A stretch of 64,000 bases of DNA from Naumannella halotolerans (GCF_004364645.1 NZ_SOAW01000001.1:186001-250000); one strand, 5' to 3'; numbered from the stretch's first letter, positions 35,687 to 46,373 are shown. Numbers and translations: made by a program. Notes: a model not told the origin generated them from the sequence alone.

Positions 35687-36949
35687 ATGCAGCCCGACTC
35701 CGATGAGCTGACCGATCTGTCCGCATTCGTCCAGGCCTCACCCAGTGCGTACCACGCGGCTGCGGAGACGGCGCGCCGGTTGACCGCGGCCGGTTGGTCG
35801 CCGCAGCCCCGTACCGAGGCCTGGGACGTCAGCCCGGGTGGGCACTTCACCCTGCGTGGCGGGGCGCTGATCGCCTGGTGGGTGCCGGAATCGGCCGATA
35901 CTCGCTCCGGTTATCGGATCGTCGGTGCGCACACCGACTCCCCGGGGTTCAAACTGAAGCCACATCCGCAGCTGCGGCGGCACGGCTGGGACCAGCTCGG
36001 CGTGGAGGTCTACGGTGGCCCGTTGCTCGCCAGCTGGACCGATCGTGATCTTGGTCTGGCAGGTCGAGTGGTCGACCGGCTGGGCAACGAGGCGCTGATC
36101 CGTACCGAGGCGGTCGCGCGGATCCCGCAATTGGCGATCCACCTCAACCGCTCGGTGAACGCCGACGGGTTGAAGCTGGACCCGCAGGCGCACACGATGC
36201 CGATCATCGGCCTGGGGGAGCGGGAACTGTTCGACCTGCTGCTGGACGGTGTGGACCTGCCGGCCGATCCGGTCGGGTTCGATCTGCACACCTACGACAC
36301 CCAGCCGCCGGCGGTGATCGGCGCCGGCGGCGAGTTCTTCGCCAGTGCGCGGTTGGACAACCTGAGCAGTGTGCATGCCGGGCTGACCGCCTTGCTGGAA
36401 CCGGCTGACGATCATGGACCGGAGATCCGGGTACTGGCGATCTTCGACCACGAGGAGGTGGGCAGTGCCAGCACCACCGGTGCTGCCGGACCGCTGCTGG
36501 AGGAGGTTCTGCGACGCACCTCCCTCGGCCTGGGGGCCGACGAGGAACAGCATCTGGCGATGCTCGCCGGTTCCAGCTGCGTCTCCTCCGATGCCGGTCA
36601 TGCGGTGCACCCGAACTATGCCGAGTACCACGATCCGGCCAACCACCCGCTGCTGAACGGCGGACCGTTGCTGAAGATCAACGCCAACCAGCGCTACGCC
36701 ACCGATGGTGTCGGGGCAGCGTTGTGGAGTCGGGTCTGCGACCAGGCCGGGGTACGGGTGCAGCCCTTCGTGTCCAACAATGCGATCCCCTGTGGCAGCA
36801 CCATCGGTCCGATCACGGCCACCCGGATCGGGGTCACCACCGTCGACGTCGGCGTCCCGCTGCTGAGTATGCATTCGGCCCGCGAACTGGCCGGAACCGG
36901 TGATCTGCTGGACCTGGGCGCCGCACTACGTGCCTATCTCTGGCTCTGA
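35687..36949 (+). CDS. M18 family aminopeptidase
   Basis: A 420-residue dizinc aminopeptidase that releases N-terminal acidic or neutral residues. Metal ligands are visible in GAHTDSPGFKLKP (His, Asp), ASARLDNLSS (Asp), FDHEEVGS (Glu-Glu) and LSMHSARE (His). Length and the whole-domain pattern match the PepC/ApeB type. Head-to-head with rmuC across about 106 bp. Confidence 0.93.
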   Translation: MQPDSDELTDLSAFVQASPSAYHAAAETARRLTAAGWSPQPRTEAWDVSPGGHFTLRGGALIAWWVPESADTRSGYRIVGAHTDSPGFKLKPHPQLRRHGWDQLGVEVYGGPLLASWTDRDLGLAGRVVDRLGNEALIRTEAVARIPQLAIHLNRSVNADGLKLDPQAHTMPIIGLGERELFDLLLDGVDLPADPVGFDLHTYDTQPPAVIGAGGEFFASARLDNLSSVHAGLTALLEPADDHGPEIRVLAIFDHEEVGSASTTGAAGPLLEEVLRRTSLGLGADEEQHLAMLAGSSCVSSDAGHAVHPNYAEYHDPANHPLLNGGPLLKINANQRYATDGVGAALWSRVCDQAGVRVQPFVSNNAIPCGSTIGPITATRIGVTTVDVGVPLLSMHSARELAGTGDLLDLGAALRAYLWL

Positions 36950-37108
36950 ACCACACCCGCGAGTTCTCCGGCGGCGATTGCCTCGGTCACGGTTAGGCAA
37001 CGATCAGATAGCGAAATCGTCAACTGTGTCCCGCGTACGCGTGCCAAGGGCAAACATTGCAGGCAGATCCGCGGCACGGGCAGCGGACCGTAGAGGAGAA
37101 CCAGACTT

Positions 37109-38395
37109 ATGACTCGAGCGAAGACGTTCATGCGTACCGCTGCTGTCGTCGGCGCACTCAGCCTTGCGCTCACGGCCTGTTCCAGCGGCACCGAGACCGA
37201 GACCCCCAGTGGCGACACCGGTGGCTCGGGCGGTGAAGGCGGTCAGCTGCACTTCGGCACCCTGCTCCCGGTGACCGGTTCACTGTCCCAGCTGGGCCCG
37301 CCGGAAATCGCCGGTGTCGACCTGGCCACGAAGGAGATCAACGACGCCGGCGGCGTGTTCGGCAACGAACTGCAGATCACCCACACCGACTCCAGCGATG
37401 CCGACAACGCCCAGGTGGCGACGGAGTCCTCGCAGCAGTTGATCTCCGAGCAGGTGCAGACGATCATCGGTGCCGCGTCGTCCAGCGTGACCCTGAACGT
37501 GATCGACGACATCACCGGTTCCGGCATCGTCCAGTTCTCGCCGGCCAACACCGCGACCGAACTGTCCGGGTACAGCCCGTTCTTCTTCCGGACCGCTCCG
37601 CCGGACTCGGTGCAGGGTGACGCGCTGGCCAACCTGATGCTGGCCGACGGCGCGTCCAGCGTCGGTGTGCTGGTGTTCAACGATGCCTACGGCACCGGCC
37701 TGCGCGACACCGTTGAGACGGTCGTCACCGAAGCCGGCGGCTCCATCACCTACGGCACCTCGGGCCAGGAGTTCGACCCGAACGAGACCAACTACTCCGG
37801 CATCGTGAGCGACGTCCTGGCGACCAACCCCGACGCGATCACGATCATCGCCTTCACCACCCAGACCCCGCTGATCGTGCGGGAGCTGGAGTCGCAGGGC
37901 TTCGACATGAGCAAGCTGTACTTCGTCGACGGCAACCTGCAGAACTTCGGCACCTCGGGCGAGAACGGCTTCCCCGAAGGAACCCTCGAGGGCGCCAAGG
38001 GCACCCTGCCGGGTGCCTACCCGACCGAGGAGTTCCAGAGCCGGTTGCTGGAGGTGAACCCGGACCTGAGTGACTTCTCCTACAGCGCGGAGTCCTACGA
38101 CGCCACCATGATGTCGGCGCTGGCTGCGCTGAAGGGTGGAGCAGCCACCGGTGCGGCGATCCAGGAAAACCTGCCGGCGATCTCCGGCGCGAACGGTGGC
38201 ACCGAGTGCACCGGCTGGGTGGAGTGCTCCGAGCTGGTCTCGAGCGGCCAGGAGATCCATTACCAGGCCGTCTCCGGTGTGGGACCGTTCAACGCCCAGA
38301 ACGATCCGTCCTCGGCGTTCGTGGGCATCTACGAGTTCGACGCCAACAACGAGTACTCCTTCGTCGAGTCCCGTGAGGGCGTCGTCGCGGAGTGA
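37109..38395 (+). CDS. Branched-chain-amino-acid-type ABC binding lipoprotein
   Basis: A 428-residue LivJ-type (Peripla_BP_6) binding protein. The signal RTAAVVGALSLALTACSSG has a lipobox with Cys 24, followed by a Gly/Thr-rich linker and the FGTLLPVTGSLSQLGP start of the first lobe. It stands alone, with its own promoter region and a strong terminator. The livHMGF operon at 56.3 kb lacks a binding protein, so this is its likely partner. Branched-chain amino acids, amides or urea are possible ligands. Confidence 0.87.
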   Translation: MTRAKTFMRTAAVVGALSLALTACSSGTETETPSGDTGGSGGEGGQLHFGTLLPVTGSLSQLGPPEIAGVDLATKEINDAGGVFGNELQITHTDSSDADNAQVATESSQQLISEQVQTIIGAASSSVTLNVIDDITGSGIVQFSPANTATELSGYSPFFFRTAPPDSVQGDALANLMLADGASSVGVLVFNDAYGTGLRDTVETVVTEAGGSITYGTSGQEFDPNETNYSGIVSDVLATNPDAITIIAFTTQTPLIVRELESQGFDMSKLYFVDGNLQNFGTSGENGFPEGTLEGAKGTLPGAYPTEEFQSRLLEVNPDLSDFSYSAESYDATMMSALAALKGGAATGAAIQENLPAISGANGGTECTGWVECSELVSSGQEIHYQAVSGVGPFNAQNDPSSAFVGIYEFDANNEYSFVESREGVVAE

Positions 38396-38415
38396 CCCCG
38401 TCACCGCTGTGACAT

Positions 38416-38459
38416 GAGTCCGGCCCCGGCAGGTCTTCCTGCCGGGGCCGGACTCTTTG
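38416..38459 (+). terminator. Strong bidirectional terminator
   Basis: An 18-bp perfect stem (38416-38433 with 38438-38455), loop TCTT, then TTT. It sits between the converging binding-protein and phosphoketolase genes. Confidence 0.93.
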
Positions 38460-38547
38460 CATTCGCCGATCAGTCCGTCCGTGCCGGCGAAGATCCATCC
38501 CGACCGGGTCTCGCCACCGCGAGCCCGGCCGGGATGGGAGCGATCGG

Positions 38548-41034
38548 CTACTCGTTGTCGCCACCGGTGCCGCTGGTGCCGACCTGGCTGATCACCGTCT
38601 CGGGATCGCCGCCGGGCCAGACCCATTCGCCGACCTCGGGCAGGTCCTCACCATGGACCCGGGTGTACTCGCGCGCGGCCAGCCGGGCATCGACCATCTG
38701 CTGACGCAAGCCGGCGGCCCGAGAACCCAGACTCGGAACGCGATCGATCACGTCGATCACCAGGTGGAACCGGTCGAGATCGTTCAACATCACCATGTCG
38801 AAGGGGGTGGTGGTCGTCCCCTCCTCCTTGTAACCACGGACATGCCAGTTGGCATGGCCGGTACGCCGGTAGGTCAGTCGATGGATCAGCCACGGATACC
38901 CGTGGTAGGCGAAGATCACCGGCGCATCGGTGGTGAAGATGGTGTCGAAGTCGTGGCTGCTCAGGCCGTGCGGGTGCTCGGCCTCATCCTGCAGCCGCAT
39001 CAGATCGACGACGTTCACCACCCGTACCCGCAGGTCGGGCAGATGGGTACGCAGCAGATCCGCCGCGGCCAGCACTTCCAGGGTCGGGACATCACCGGCA
39101 CAGCCCAGGACCACATCGGGCTCGGTTCCGGGCTCCTCGGTGCCGGCCCATTCCCAGATGCCCAGCCCGCGGGTGCAATGGGCCACGGCCTCATCCATGG
39201 TCAGCCACTGCGGTGCCGGCTGCTTGCCGGCGACCACCACATTGACGTAGTTCTTCGAGCGCAGGCAGTGGTCGTAGGTGGACAGCAAGGTGTTGGCATC
39301 GGCCGGCAGGTAGACCCGCACGATCTCGGACTTCTTGTTCAGCACATGATCGATGAAGCCCGGGTCCTGATGGCTGAAACCGTTGTGGTCCTGACGCCAG
39401 ACATGGGACGACAGCAGGTAGTTCAGGCTGGCGATCGGTCGCCGCCACGGGATGTGCCGGGTGACGTCCAGCCATTTGGCGTGCTGGTTGAACATCGAGT
39501 CGATGATGTGGATGAACGCCTCGTAGCAGTTGAACAATCCGTGCCTGCCGGTCAGCAGGTACCCCTCGAGCCAGCCCTGGCACTGGTGCTCGCTGAGGGT
39601 TTCCACGACCCGCCCGCGAGGTGCCAGGTGGTCGGCGGAGTCGCTGTCGGCGTACAGCCCGTTCCACTGTTTGTCGGTGACTTCGAAGACCGACTGCAAC
39701 CGGTTCGAGGCAGTCTCGTCGGGGCCGAAGATCCGGAAGTTGTCGGGGTTGCGCTCGATCACCGCGGTCAGCCAGTTGCCGAGGACCCGGGTGGCCTCGG
39801 CCACCGTCGCACCCGGATGGGGGACCTCGACACCGAACTGACGGAAGTCGGGCAGTCGCAGATCGCGCAGCAGTTGCCCGCCGTTGGCGCTGGGATTGGC
39901 GCTCATCCGCAGCTCGCCGGCCGGAGCCAGGGCAGCGATGTCGGCGGCCAGCGCTCCGTCGTCGTCGAAGAGCTCGGCCGGGTGGTACGAGGCGAGCCAG
40001 TCGTGCAGCACCGCCAGATGCTCGGGAGTGTCGCGGGCGTTCGACAACGGCACCTGATGGGAGCGCCACGATCCCTCGGCGGGCAATCCGTCGATCACCT
40101 TCGGGCAGGTCCAACCCTTCGGGGTACGGAAGACGATCATCGGCCAGGCCGGACGGTCGATGTCTCCCTGCGCGGCGGCTGCCTTGTACTCCGCGATCTG
40201 ATTCAGCACCTCGTCCAGCAGCAGCGCGAACCGCTCGTGGATGGAGGAGATCGGCTCGTCGTCGAAGCCGGCGGTGAACAGGTAGGGGGTGTGCCCGTAC
40301 CCGCGCATCAGTTCGGCCAGTTCCGACTCCGGGATCCGCGACAGCACCGTCGGGTTGGCGATCTTGTAGCCGTTCAGGTGCAGGATCGGCAGCACCACCC
40401 CGTCGGTGGCCGGATTGAGGAACTTGTTGCCATGCCAGCCGGCGGCCAGCGGGCCGGTCTCGGCCTCCCCGTCGCCGATCACACAGGCGACCAGCAGATC
40501 GGGATTGTCGAAGGCCGCGCCATAGGCGTGGGACAGGGCGTAGCCCAGCTCACCGCCCTCGTGGATCGATCCGGGGGTCTCCGGGGCGACGTGGCTGGGG
40601 ATGCCGCCGGGGAAGGAGAACTGGCGGAACAACAGGCGCAGGCCCTCGGCGTCGCGGCTGATGTCGGGGTAGGTCTCGGTGTAGGTGCCCTCCAGATAGG
40701 AGTTGGCGACCAGCCCGGGGCCGCCGTGACCGGGCCCGGTGATGTAGAGCGCATGGGTCGACCGCTCGTTGATCACCCGATTCAGATGGGCGTAGAGGAA
40801 GTTCAGGCCGGGGGTCGTTCCCCAGTGGCCGAGCAGTCGCGGTTTGACGTCGTCGGCAGTCAACTCGGTCCGGAGCAGTGGATTGTCCAGTAGGTAGATC
40901 TGGCCGACCGAGAGGTAGTTGGCTGCCCGCCACCAGCGGTCCAGGCCTTCGAGGCTGGGTGCGTCGAGCGCGCCCGGTTCGCGGAACGGCCAGGCGGTGC
41001 CGCTGGTCGGGGTGTCGGTGAGGATCGAGTTCAT
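38548..41034 (-). CDS. xfp: Xylulose-5-phosphate/fructose-6-phosphate phosphoketolase
   Basis: Thiamine-diphosphate enzyme that splits xylulose 5-phosphate or fructose 6-phosphate with phosphate to acetyl phosphate plus a triose or tetrose phosphate. The 828-residue length is normal. Motifs: [35 protein letters not shown], the TPP motif GDGEAETG, and [14 protein letters not shown] in the Pyr domain. GGAGATG precedes the ATG. No acetate kinase gene is nearby. Confidence 0.96.
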   Translation of the reverse strand: MNSILTDTPTSGTAWPFREPGALDAPSLEGLDRWWRAANYLSVGQIYLLDNPLLRTELTADDVKPRLLGHWGTTPGLNFLYAHLNRVINERSTHALYITGPGHGGPGLVANSYLEGTYTETYPDISRDAEGLRLLFRQFSFPGGIPSHVAPETPGSIHEGGELGYALSHAYGAAFDNPDLLVACVIGDGEAETGPLAAGWHGNKFLNPATDGVVLPILHLNGYKIANPTVLSRIPESELAELMRGYGHTPYLFTAGFDDEPISSIHERFALLLDEVLNQIAEYKAAAAQGDIDRPAWPMIVFRTPKGWTCPKVIDGLPAEGSWRSHQVPLSNARDTPEHLAVLHDWLASYHPAELFDDDGALAADIAALAPAGELRMSANPSANGGQLLRDLRLPDFRQFGVEVPHPGATVAEATRVLGNWLTAVIERNPDNFRIFGPDETASNRLQSVFEVTDKQWNGLYADSDSADHLAPRGRVVETLSEHQCQGWLEGYLLTGRHGLFNCYEAFIHIIDSMFNQHAKWLDVTRHIPWRRPIASLNYLLSSHVWRQDHNGFSHQDPGFIDHVLNKKSEIVRVYLPADANTLLSTYDHCLRSKNYVNVVVAGKQPAPQWLTMDEAVAHCTRGLGIWEWAGTEEPGTEPDVVLGCAGDVPTLEVLAAADLLRTHLPDLRVRVVNVVDLMRLQDEAEHPHGLSSHDFDTIFTTDAPVIFAYHGYPWLIHRLTYRRTGHANWHVRGYKEEGTTTTPFDMVMLNDLDRFHLVIDVIDRVPSLGSRAAGLRQQMVDARLAAREYTRVHGEDLPEVGEWVWPGGDPETVISQVGTSGTGGDNE

Positions 41035-41252
41035 GGCATCTCCGAAGAAGGAGCGGACAGTGACGGAACCTCGCTGTTCCCGCTGGGCGGATCGATCACC
41101 CTCGCGTTACTACGAATGGTAGTAGCAATTCGGGGGTCCGTGAAAGCGGTTTCGGCGAACCGGTCCCGCAGAGTCGGTGCCCATCACGTACCGGCAGGTC
41201 TCGACCCGGAAAATCCCGGACGCGACGGCCCCGGATGGGACAGACTCGAGGG

Positions 41253-41702
41253 ATGCCCGATCTGCTCCTGCCCCCCGGTCCCGGGGCTCCGCACGGGTTG
41301 CGGGTGCCGGCCGCGGAGTTGGCCGAACAGTTCTCCCATGCCTCCGGTCCGGGTGGCCAGGGGGTGAACACCGCCGACTCGCGGGTGCAGTTGAGCCTCG
41401 ATCTGGCGCAGACCACGGCCCTGGACGATGTCCAGCGTCAACGGGTGCTGGAGCGGCTGGCGCCGCGGCTGGCAGGCACTGTGTTGATCATCAGCGCTGC
41501 CGAGCACCGCTCGCAACGCCGGAACCGGGTGGCCGCCCGGGAGCGCCTCGCGAGCCTGCTTCGCGAGGCGGTGATGCCGGTACCGGTACGCCGGGCGACC
41601 CGACCGTCGGCGGGATCGCGACGGCGCCGACTCGATGCCAAACGGCGACGGGCGCAGACCAAACGCCGACGTCGTCCACCCGGCCCCGGCGATCAGGCCT
41701 GA
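41253..41702 (+). CDS. arfB: Peptidyl-tRNA hydrolase ArfB (ribosome rescue)
   Basis: A 149-residue release-factor-like protein that frees peptides from stalled ribosomes. The catalytic SGPGGQGVNTADSRVQL block carries GGQ near residue 36, and the C-terminal tail is Arg/Lys-rich (RRRRLDAKRRRAQTKRRRR) for insertion into the mRNA channel. GAGGG precedes ATG 41253. Confidence 0.93.
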   Translation: MPDLLLPPGPGAPHGLRVPAAELAEQFSHASGPGGQGVNTADSRVQLSLDLAQTTALDDVQRQRVLERLAPRLAGTVLIISAAEHRSQRRNRVAARERLASLLREAVMPVPVRRATRPSAGSRRRRLDAKRRRAQTKRRRRPPGPGDQA

Positions 41703-41876
41703 CCCGAGGTGGACCCGCCGGGGTCGTCAGCCGTGGCGCCGGCGCTCGTGATCAGGGTCTGCAGGGTCGTGGTCAACATCGCATTCTGCTGCTCGTCCAG
41801 GTGCTGGGCTTGTGCCGCCTCATCGCTGCGCGTAGGTCTGGAACCGCCCCCCCGTATCGGTCCGAAGGAGCCCAGC

Positions 41877-42134
41877 ATGAGTATCGGATTCGGAATCTTC
41901 CTGATGGTCGTCGGTGCGATCCTTGCGTTCGCGCTGGAGATCCAGGTGTCCTGGATCGATCTACGCCTGGTGGGCTATCTGTTGATCGCCGCCGGTGCGC
42001 TGGTCACGGTCCTGGGTCTGGTCCTGATCTTCCGGCGTCGCAGCAGCAGCACGGTGTCGAGCACCAGTATCGACCCGAAGTCCGGTGCCCGGATCACCCG
42101 TCAGGAGAGCTCGCGCCCCGAGACGAAGTACTGA
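41877..42134 (+). CDS. DUF6458 small membrane protein
   Basis: An 85-residue protein with two helices (IGFGIFLMVVGAILAFAL, then LVGYLLIAAGALVTVLGLVLIF) and a basic, Ser-rich tail, the pattern of the actinobacterial DUF6458 family. GAAGGAG lies 6 nt before ATG 41877. Function unknown. Confidence 0.85.
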   Translation: MSIGFGIFLMVVGAILAFALEIQVSWIDLRLVGYLLIAAGALVTVLGLVLIFRRRSSSTVSSTSIDPKSGARITRQESSRPETKY

Positions 42135-42147
42135 GGTCTCGTGCCGG

Positions 42148-42153
42148 TACGGT
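42148..42153 (+). promoter_or_regulatory. -10 element for leaderless dihydroxyacetone kinase mRNA
   Basis: TACGGT ends 6 nt before the ATG at 42160, identical in sequence and spacing to the element before pepN at 62159. Confidence 0.45.
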
Positions 42154-42159
42154 GAGTGC

Positions 42160-43848
42160 ATGACCGGTGCCCGAGCATCCTTCGTCAACGACGTCCCCCA
42201 CTTCCTCCGCGATGCCCTGCGGGGAACCGTGGCGCGAAGGGCGGATCTGACCTGGTTCGGTGACCCCGGCTTCCTCGCCTTGAACACCCCGCTGCTTCCC
42301 GGAACGGTGGGACTGGTCTCCGGCGGTGGCTCCGGCCACGAGCCGATGCACACCGGATTCCTCGGCGAGGGCATGCTGCGGGCCGTCGCGCCCGGGTTGC
42401 TGTTCACCTCCCCGAATGCGGTCCAGGTGGCCGCCGCCACCCGGTCGGCCGACGCCGGAGCCGGGGTCCTGCAGATCGTCAAGAACTACACCGGGGATGT
42501 AATGAACTTCCGGGTCGCCCGGACCGTGGTCGGCTCCGAGGGGATCGAGACCGAGGCCGTGGTGGTCGATGACGACGTGGCGACCGATCACGGTGATGCC
42601 GGTGGGCCCGGGCGTCGCGGTACCGGTGCGACCATCATCGTGGAGAAGATCTGCGGGGCGGCCGCCGCCCGCGGGGACGGTCTGTCGGTGGTCGCCGAGC
42701 TCGGTCGCCGGGTGGTGGCGCGATCCCGCAGCATGGCGGTGGCAGTGGCCCCGGGAGCCCTGCCGGGGGCCGACGGACCGACCTTCGACCTGCCCGAGGG
42801 AAAGCTCGAGCTGGGAATCGGCATCCATGGCGAGCGTGGGGTGGAACGGCTGGACGTCCGTCCGGCGCGGGAGATCGTCGGCCTTGTGCTGGACCGGATT
42901 CTCGACTCGCTGGCCACCGACGGCGATGATGGTGCGGATGTGGGCGGTACGGGTGAGGACGCCGGGCTGATCGTGCTGGTCAACGGGCTCGGGGCCACAC
43001 ATCCCTTGGAACTGGATCTGGTCGCCGGCGAGGTGAGTGCCCAGTTGGCCGATCGGGGGGAGTCAATCGCTCGGATCCTGGTCGGCACCTACGTCACCGC
43101 CTACGACATGGCCGGGGTGTCGATCACCCTGACCCGCGCCGACGAGGAGGTGCTCTCGCTGTGGGACGCTCCGACGACGGCCCCGGCCTGGCCCGATCCG
43201 GCCAGCACCCTGCCCGGGAAGCTGGTCGACACCTCGGTGGCCGAACCCGATGATGCTGCCGCCGACGGGGCCGAGGTGCCGTGGCTGACCGCCTTCGTCG
43301 CCCGGGTCGGTGCCGCGATCGGTGAACTGACCGATCTCGATCGGCGGGCCGGTGACGGCGATTTCGGGACCAACATGGAGGCGGCGCTGGGGCACTTCGG
43401 CTCCCAGATCCGCGGCGACCAGGTGGCGGCGCTGCGGGCGGTCGAGCGGTCCTTCCTGATGCGCGCCGGAGGTACCTCGGGTGCGGTGTTCGGCAGTCTG
43501 TTCCATGCCCTGGCCGAGGCCTTCGCCGACGAGTCGGACCCGCAACAGGCGTTGAGAACGGGCCTGCGTACCGGGCTGGAAGAGATCACCGCCCTGGGTG
43601 GCGCCCGGGTGGGGGACAAGACCCTGGTCGATGCGCTCGCCCCTGCGGTGGAGGTGCTCGATGCCGGGGGAGACCTGGCTGCTGCTGCCGAGGCCGCCGC
43701 CGAGGGCGTCGAGCGGACCAAGGATTCGGTGGCCACGAAGGGCCGCGCGAGTTATGTCGGAGAGGGGGCCGTCGGCGTACCCGATCCCGGTGCCCTGGTG
43801 GTCAGCTGGTTGCTGCAGGCGGCCGCCGAGAACCTGCCGCAGGATTGA
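42160..43848 (+). CDS. dhaK: ATP-dependent dihydroxyacetone kinase (DhaK-DhaL fusion)
   Basis: A 562-residue single-chain kinase. The DhaK part (residues 1-~330) has GLVSGGGSGHEPMHTGF and the covalent substrate His in LGIGIHGERG. The DhaL part (from about 370) has the Mg-ATP motif DRRAGDGDFGTNM and GGTSGAVFGSLF. Phosphorylates dihydroxyacetone with ATP, feeding glycolysis. No PTS-type DhaM is present. Confidence 0.93.
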   Translation: MTGARASFVNDVPHFLRDALRGTVARRADLTWFGDPGFLALNTPLLPGTVGLVSGGGSGHEPMHTGFLGEGMLRAVAPGLLFTSPNAVQVAAATRSADAGAGVLQIVKNYTGDVMNFRVARTVVGSEGIETEAVVVDDDVATDHGDAGGPGRRGTGATIIVEKICGAAAARGDGLSVVAELGRRVVARSRSMAVAVAPGALPGADGPTFDLPEGKLELGIGIHGERGVERLDVRPAREIVGLVLDRILDSLATDGDDGADVGGTGEDAGLIVLVNGLGATHPLELDLVAGEVSAQLADRGESIARILVGTYVTAYDMAGVSITLTRADEEVLSLWDAPTTAPAWPDPASTLPGKLVDTSVAEPDDAAADGAEVPWLTAFVARVGAAIGELTDLDRRAGDGDFGTNMEAALGHFGSQIRGDQVAALRAVERSFLMRAGGTSGAVFGSLFHALAEAFADESDPQQALRTGLRTGLEEITALGGARVGDKTLVDALAPAVEVLDAGGDLAAAAEAAAEGVERTKDSVATKGRASYVGEGAVGVPDPGALVVSWLLQAAAENLPQD

Positions 43849-43983
43849 GCGGACCCCAGTCAATGGGCAGCGCTGATCTGTCTGTTCGACGCGGTCTCAC
43901 GGTCGGTCGTGATCATGGATTTGCGCAAGCCCGAACGCGCGAAAATCGAATGATCAGAATTTGCGGTGATCTTCGGGAATCCG

Positions 43984-44014
43984 TTGATGGACAGGAGATC
44001 GAGAGGGTTACACT
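43984..44014 (+). promoter_or_regulatory. Probable promoter of lutABC
   Basis: TTGATG (43984-43989) and TACACT (44009-44014) are spaced by 19 bp in the 240-bp gap before lutA. A TGATCAT/ATGATCA inverted repeat (43910-43916, 43950-43956) lies upstream and could be an operator. Confidence 0.4.
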
Positions 44015-44088
44015 CGAGTCAACTCCGGATGCGGCACTGCTGCGGAAGTCGCCCCCGTCCGCGCCGGGTCCGAAGGAGGATTTCGCCC

Positions 44089-44832
44089 ATGCGTGTGGCC
44101 TTGATGGTTCCCTGTTACGCCGATGCCCTCGAGCCGGAGACCGGGATCGCCACCCTGCAACTGCTGAGACGTCTCGGCATCGATGTGGACTATCCGGTCG
44201 ACCAGACCTGCTGCAGCCAGCCGATGGTCAATGCGGGTTTCCACGAGGACGCCAAGGCCACCCAGGCCCACTTCGTCGACACCTTCGCCGGGTACGACTA
44301 CATCGTCGCGCCGTCCAACAGTTGTGTGCGCAATGTGCGGGAGAACCTGACCGCGGTGGAGCAGACCGACCGGACCCGCGAGGTACGGTCGCGCATCGTC
44401 GAACTGGTGGAGTTCCTGCACGATGTGCTGCAGGTGGAGGATTTCCCCTGGGCCGAGTTCCCGCACAAGGTGACCTATCACGACAGCTGTTCCTCGATCC
44501 GCTTCCTGAAGTCCTCGAGTATGTCGGAGCTGCGGGAGGAGCCCTACTCCAAGCCGCTGGCACTGCTCAGCCGGGTGCGGGGTATCGAGATCGAACAGAC
44601 GAAGCGTCCGGACGAGTGCTGTGGGTTCGGCGGGACCTTCTCGGTCCTGGAGCCGGCGACCTCGGTGAAGATGGGGCAGGACAAGGTCGCCGACCATTCC
44701 TCCACCGGTGCCACCCATGTGGTCTCCGGTGACGGTTCCTGCACGATGCACCTGAACAGTTGCGCCAGGCGGCTCGGACTGCCGATGAAATTCCTGCACA
44801 TCGCCCAGGTGCTGAACGGAGACCGAGGATGA
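44089..44832 (+). CDS. lutA: Lactate utilisation protein A (CCG-domain iron-sulfur subunit)
   Basis: A 247-residue subunit of the LutABC L-lactate oxidase complex. The two cysteine-rich CCG domains are visible: QTCCSQPMVNAGF with HDSCSSIR, and DECCGFGGTFSV with GDGSCTMHL. GAAGGAGG precedes ATG 44089. The next gene overlaps by ATGA. Confidence 0.93.
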   Translation: MRVALMVPCYADALEPETGIATLQLLRRLGIDVDYPVDQTCCSQPMVNAGFHEDAKATQAHFVDTFAGYDYIVAPSNSCVRNVRENLTAVEQTDRTREVRSRIVELVEFLHDVLQVEDFPWAEFPHKVTYHDSCSSIRFLKSSSMSELREEPYSKPLALLSRVRGIEIEQTKRPDECCGFGGTFSVLEPATSVKMGQDKVADHSSTGATHVVSGDGSCTMHLNSCARRLGLPMKFLHIAQVLNGDRG

Positions 44833-46373
44833 GCCTGAACCACCATCTGCGTCACGCCGAGGCGGCTTCCCCCGAGGCCATCCCTGACCAGCAACCGAGG
44901 GAGCCGCAACCGCGGGGGGCGAAGGTTCACGGCAACCACCCGGTCGACCACGACGAGGCCGCCGCGCGATTCATCGCCGCACCGCATCACGAACACATGC
45001 ATGACTCCCGGTTGTGGGATCTGCGCCAGCAGCGCGATGCGCAGATGCACGGGATCGAGGAGTGGGAGGAGCTGCGCGAACACGCCTCCCGGGTCAAGTC
45101 GCACACCTTGGCCAATCTCGGTGACTACCTCGAGCAGTTCACCGCCGCCGCCCAGGCCAACGGAGTGCATGTGCACTGGGCCCGCGATGCCGCCGAGCAC
45201 AATCAGATCGTGCATTCGATCATGAGTGATCACGGCGCCCGGAGTTTGATCAAGTCGAAGTCCATGCTGACCGAGGAATGCGGATTCCGGGAATACATGG
45301 CAGGAGTCGGGATCGAGGTGATCGAGACCGACCTGGGCGAGCGCATCCAGCAGTTGGACGACGAGCCGCCGAGTCACATCGTGGTCCCGGCCACCCACAA
45401 GCTGCGTACCGATGTGGCACAGGTCTTCGCCCGTACCCTCGGTACGGATCCGAACAATTCCGAGGTGCACTATCTGGCCGAGCAGCAGCGGGAGAAGACC
45501 CGGCCGCTGATCCTGCAGGCCGATGTCGGGATGACCGGTGCCAACTTCGCGATCGCCGAGAACGGTGCGATCGCGGTCTGCACCAATGAGGGCAATGCCG
45601 ATCTCTCGGCCAATGTTCCGCCCCTGCACATCGCCTCGATCGGGATCGAGAAGATCATTCCGCGGGTCGCCGACCTCGGGGTCTTCATCCGGTTGCTCTC
45701 CCGATCGGCACTGGGTTCGCCGATCACCCAGTACACCTCGCATTTCCGGGGCCCACGGCCCGGTGCCGAGATGCACTTCGTGATGGTCGACAACGGACGG
45801 TCCGAGCGGCTCGGCGATGAGACCTTCTGGAGCAGTCTCAAGTGCATCCGCTGCAGTGCCTGTATGAACACCTGCCCGGTGTTCCGCCGCTCCGGCGGGC
45901 TGTCCTACGGCGCCACCTACTCCGGTCCGATCGGGCTGATCCTCGATCCGACGATGAACCGGCGCAAGTACTCCAAACTGCCCTACGCCTCGACGCTGAA
46001 CGGCTCCTGCACCAATGTCTGCCCGGTGAAGATCAACATCCACGAGCAGATCTTCGAGTGGCGCAAGGTGATGGCCAGTGAACATCAACCGGCAGTGGCC
46101 GAGCGGGCGATGATGAAGGCTGCCGGCGTGGTGCTGTCCAACCCACGTGCCTATCGGGCGGCCGTCGCCGGAGCCGATCGGGCGCTCCGCGTGCTGCCGC
46201 AGTTCGCCGTCGACATCCCGCTGAATCCCTGGGCCACCCCGGGTCGGGAGACGCCGCAGGCCCCGCGGGAGACCTTCCACGAGTGGTACCGGCGTACCGA
46301 TGGCGGCCGCATCGACACCGAGCTGCCGGCCAGCGGTGAGGACGGTTCCGGCACCGAGGAGGATCAGGGATGA
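44829..46373 (+). CDS. lutB: Lactate utilisation protein B (LUD/ferredoxin-type)
   Basis: A 514-residue subunit with an N-terminal LUD domain (KSKSMLTEECGF, NFAIAENGAIAVCTNEGNADL) and two [4Fe-4S] motifs, CIRCSACMNTCP near residue 340 and CTNVCP near 397. Passes electrons from lactate oxidation. ATGA overlaps on both sides. The N-terminus carries an extra ~60 polar residues rich in His and Pro. Confidence 0.94.
   Translation: MSLNHHLRHAEAASPEAIPDQQPREPQPRGAKVHGNHPVDHDEAAARFIAAPHHEHMHDSRLWDLRQQRDAQMHGIEEWEELREHASRVKSHTLANLGDYLEQFTAAAQANGVHVHWARDAAEHNQIVHSIMSDHGARSLIKSKSMLTEECGFREYMAGVGIEVIETDLGERIQQLDDEPPSHIVVPATHKLRTDVAQVFARTLGTDPNNSEVHYLAEQQREKTRPLILQADVGMTGANFAIAENGAIAVCTNEGNADLSANVPPLHIASIGIEKIIPRVADLGVFIRLLSRSALGSPITQYTSHFRGPRPGAEMHFVMVDNGRSERLGDETFWSSLKCIRCSACMNTCPVFRRSGGLSYGATYSGPIGLILDPTMNRRKYSKLPYASTLNGSCTNVCPVKINIHEQIFEWRKVMASEHQPAVAERAMMKAAGVVLSNPRAYRAAVAGADRALRVLPQFAVDIPLNPWATPGRETPQAPRETFHEWYRRTDGGRIDTELPASGEDGSGTEEDQG

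Noticed and set aside
38653-40893. 746-codon open frame opposite to phosphoketolase
   Set aside because: Shadow frame; phosphoketolase motifs on the minus strand cover it completely.
41693-41878. 61-codon minus-strand frame between arfB and the DUF6458 gene
   Set aside because: The sequence is not obviously random, but it overlaps the arfB end and the DUF6458 ribosome site and has no start signal of its own.
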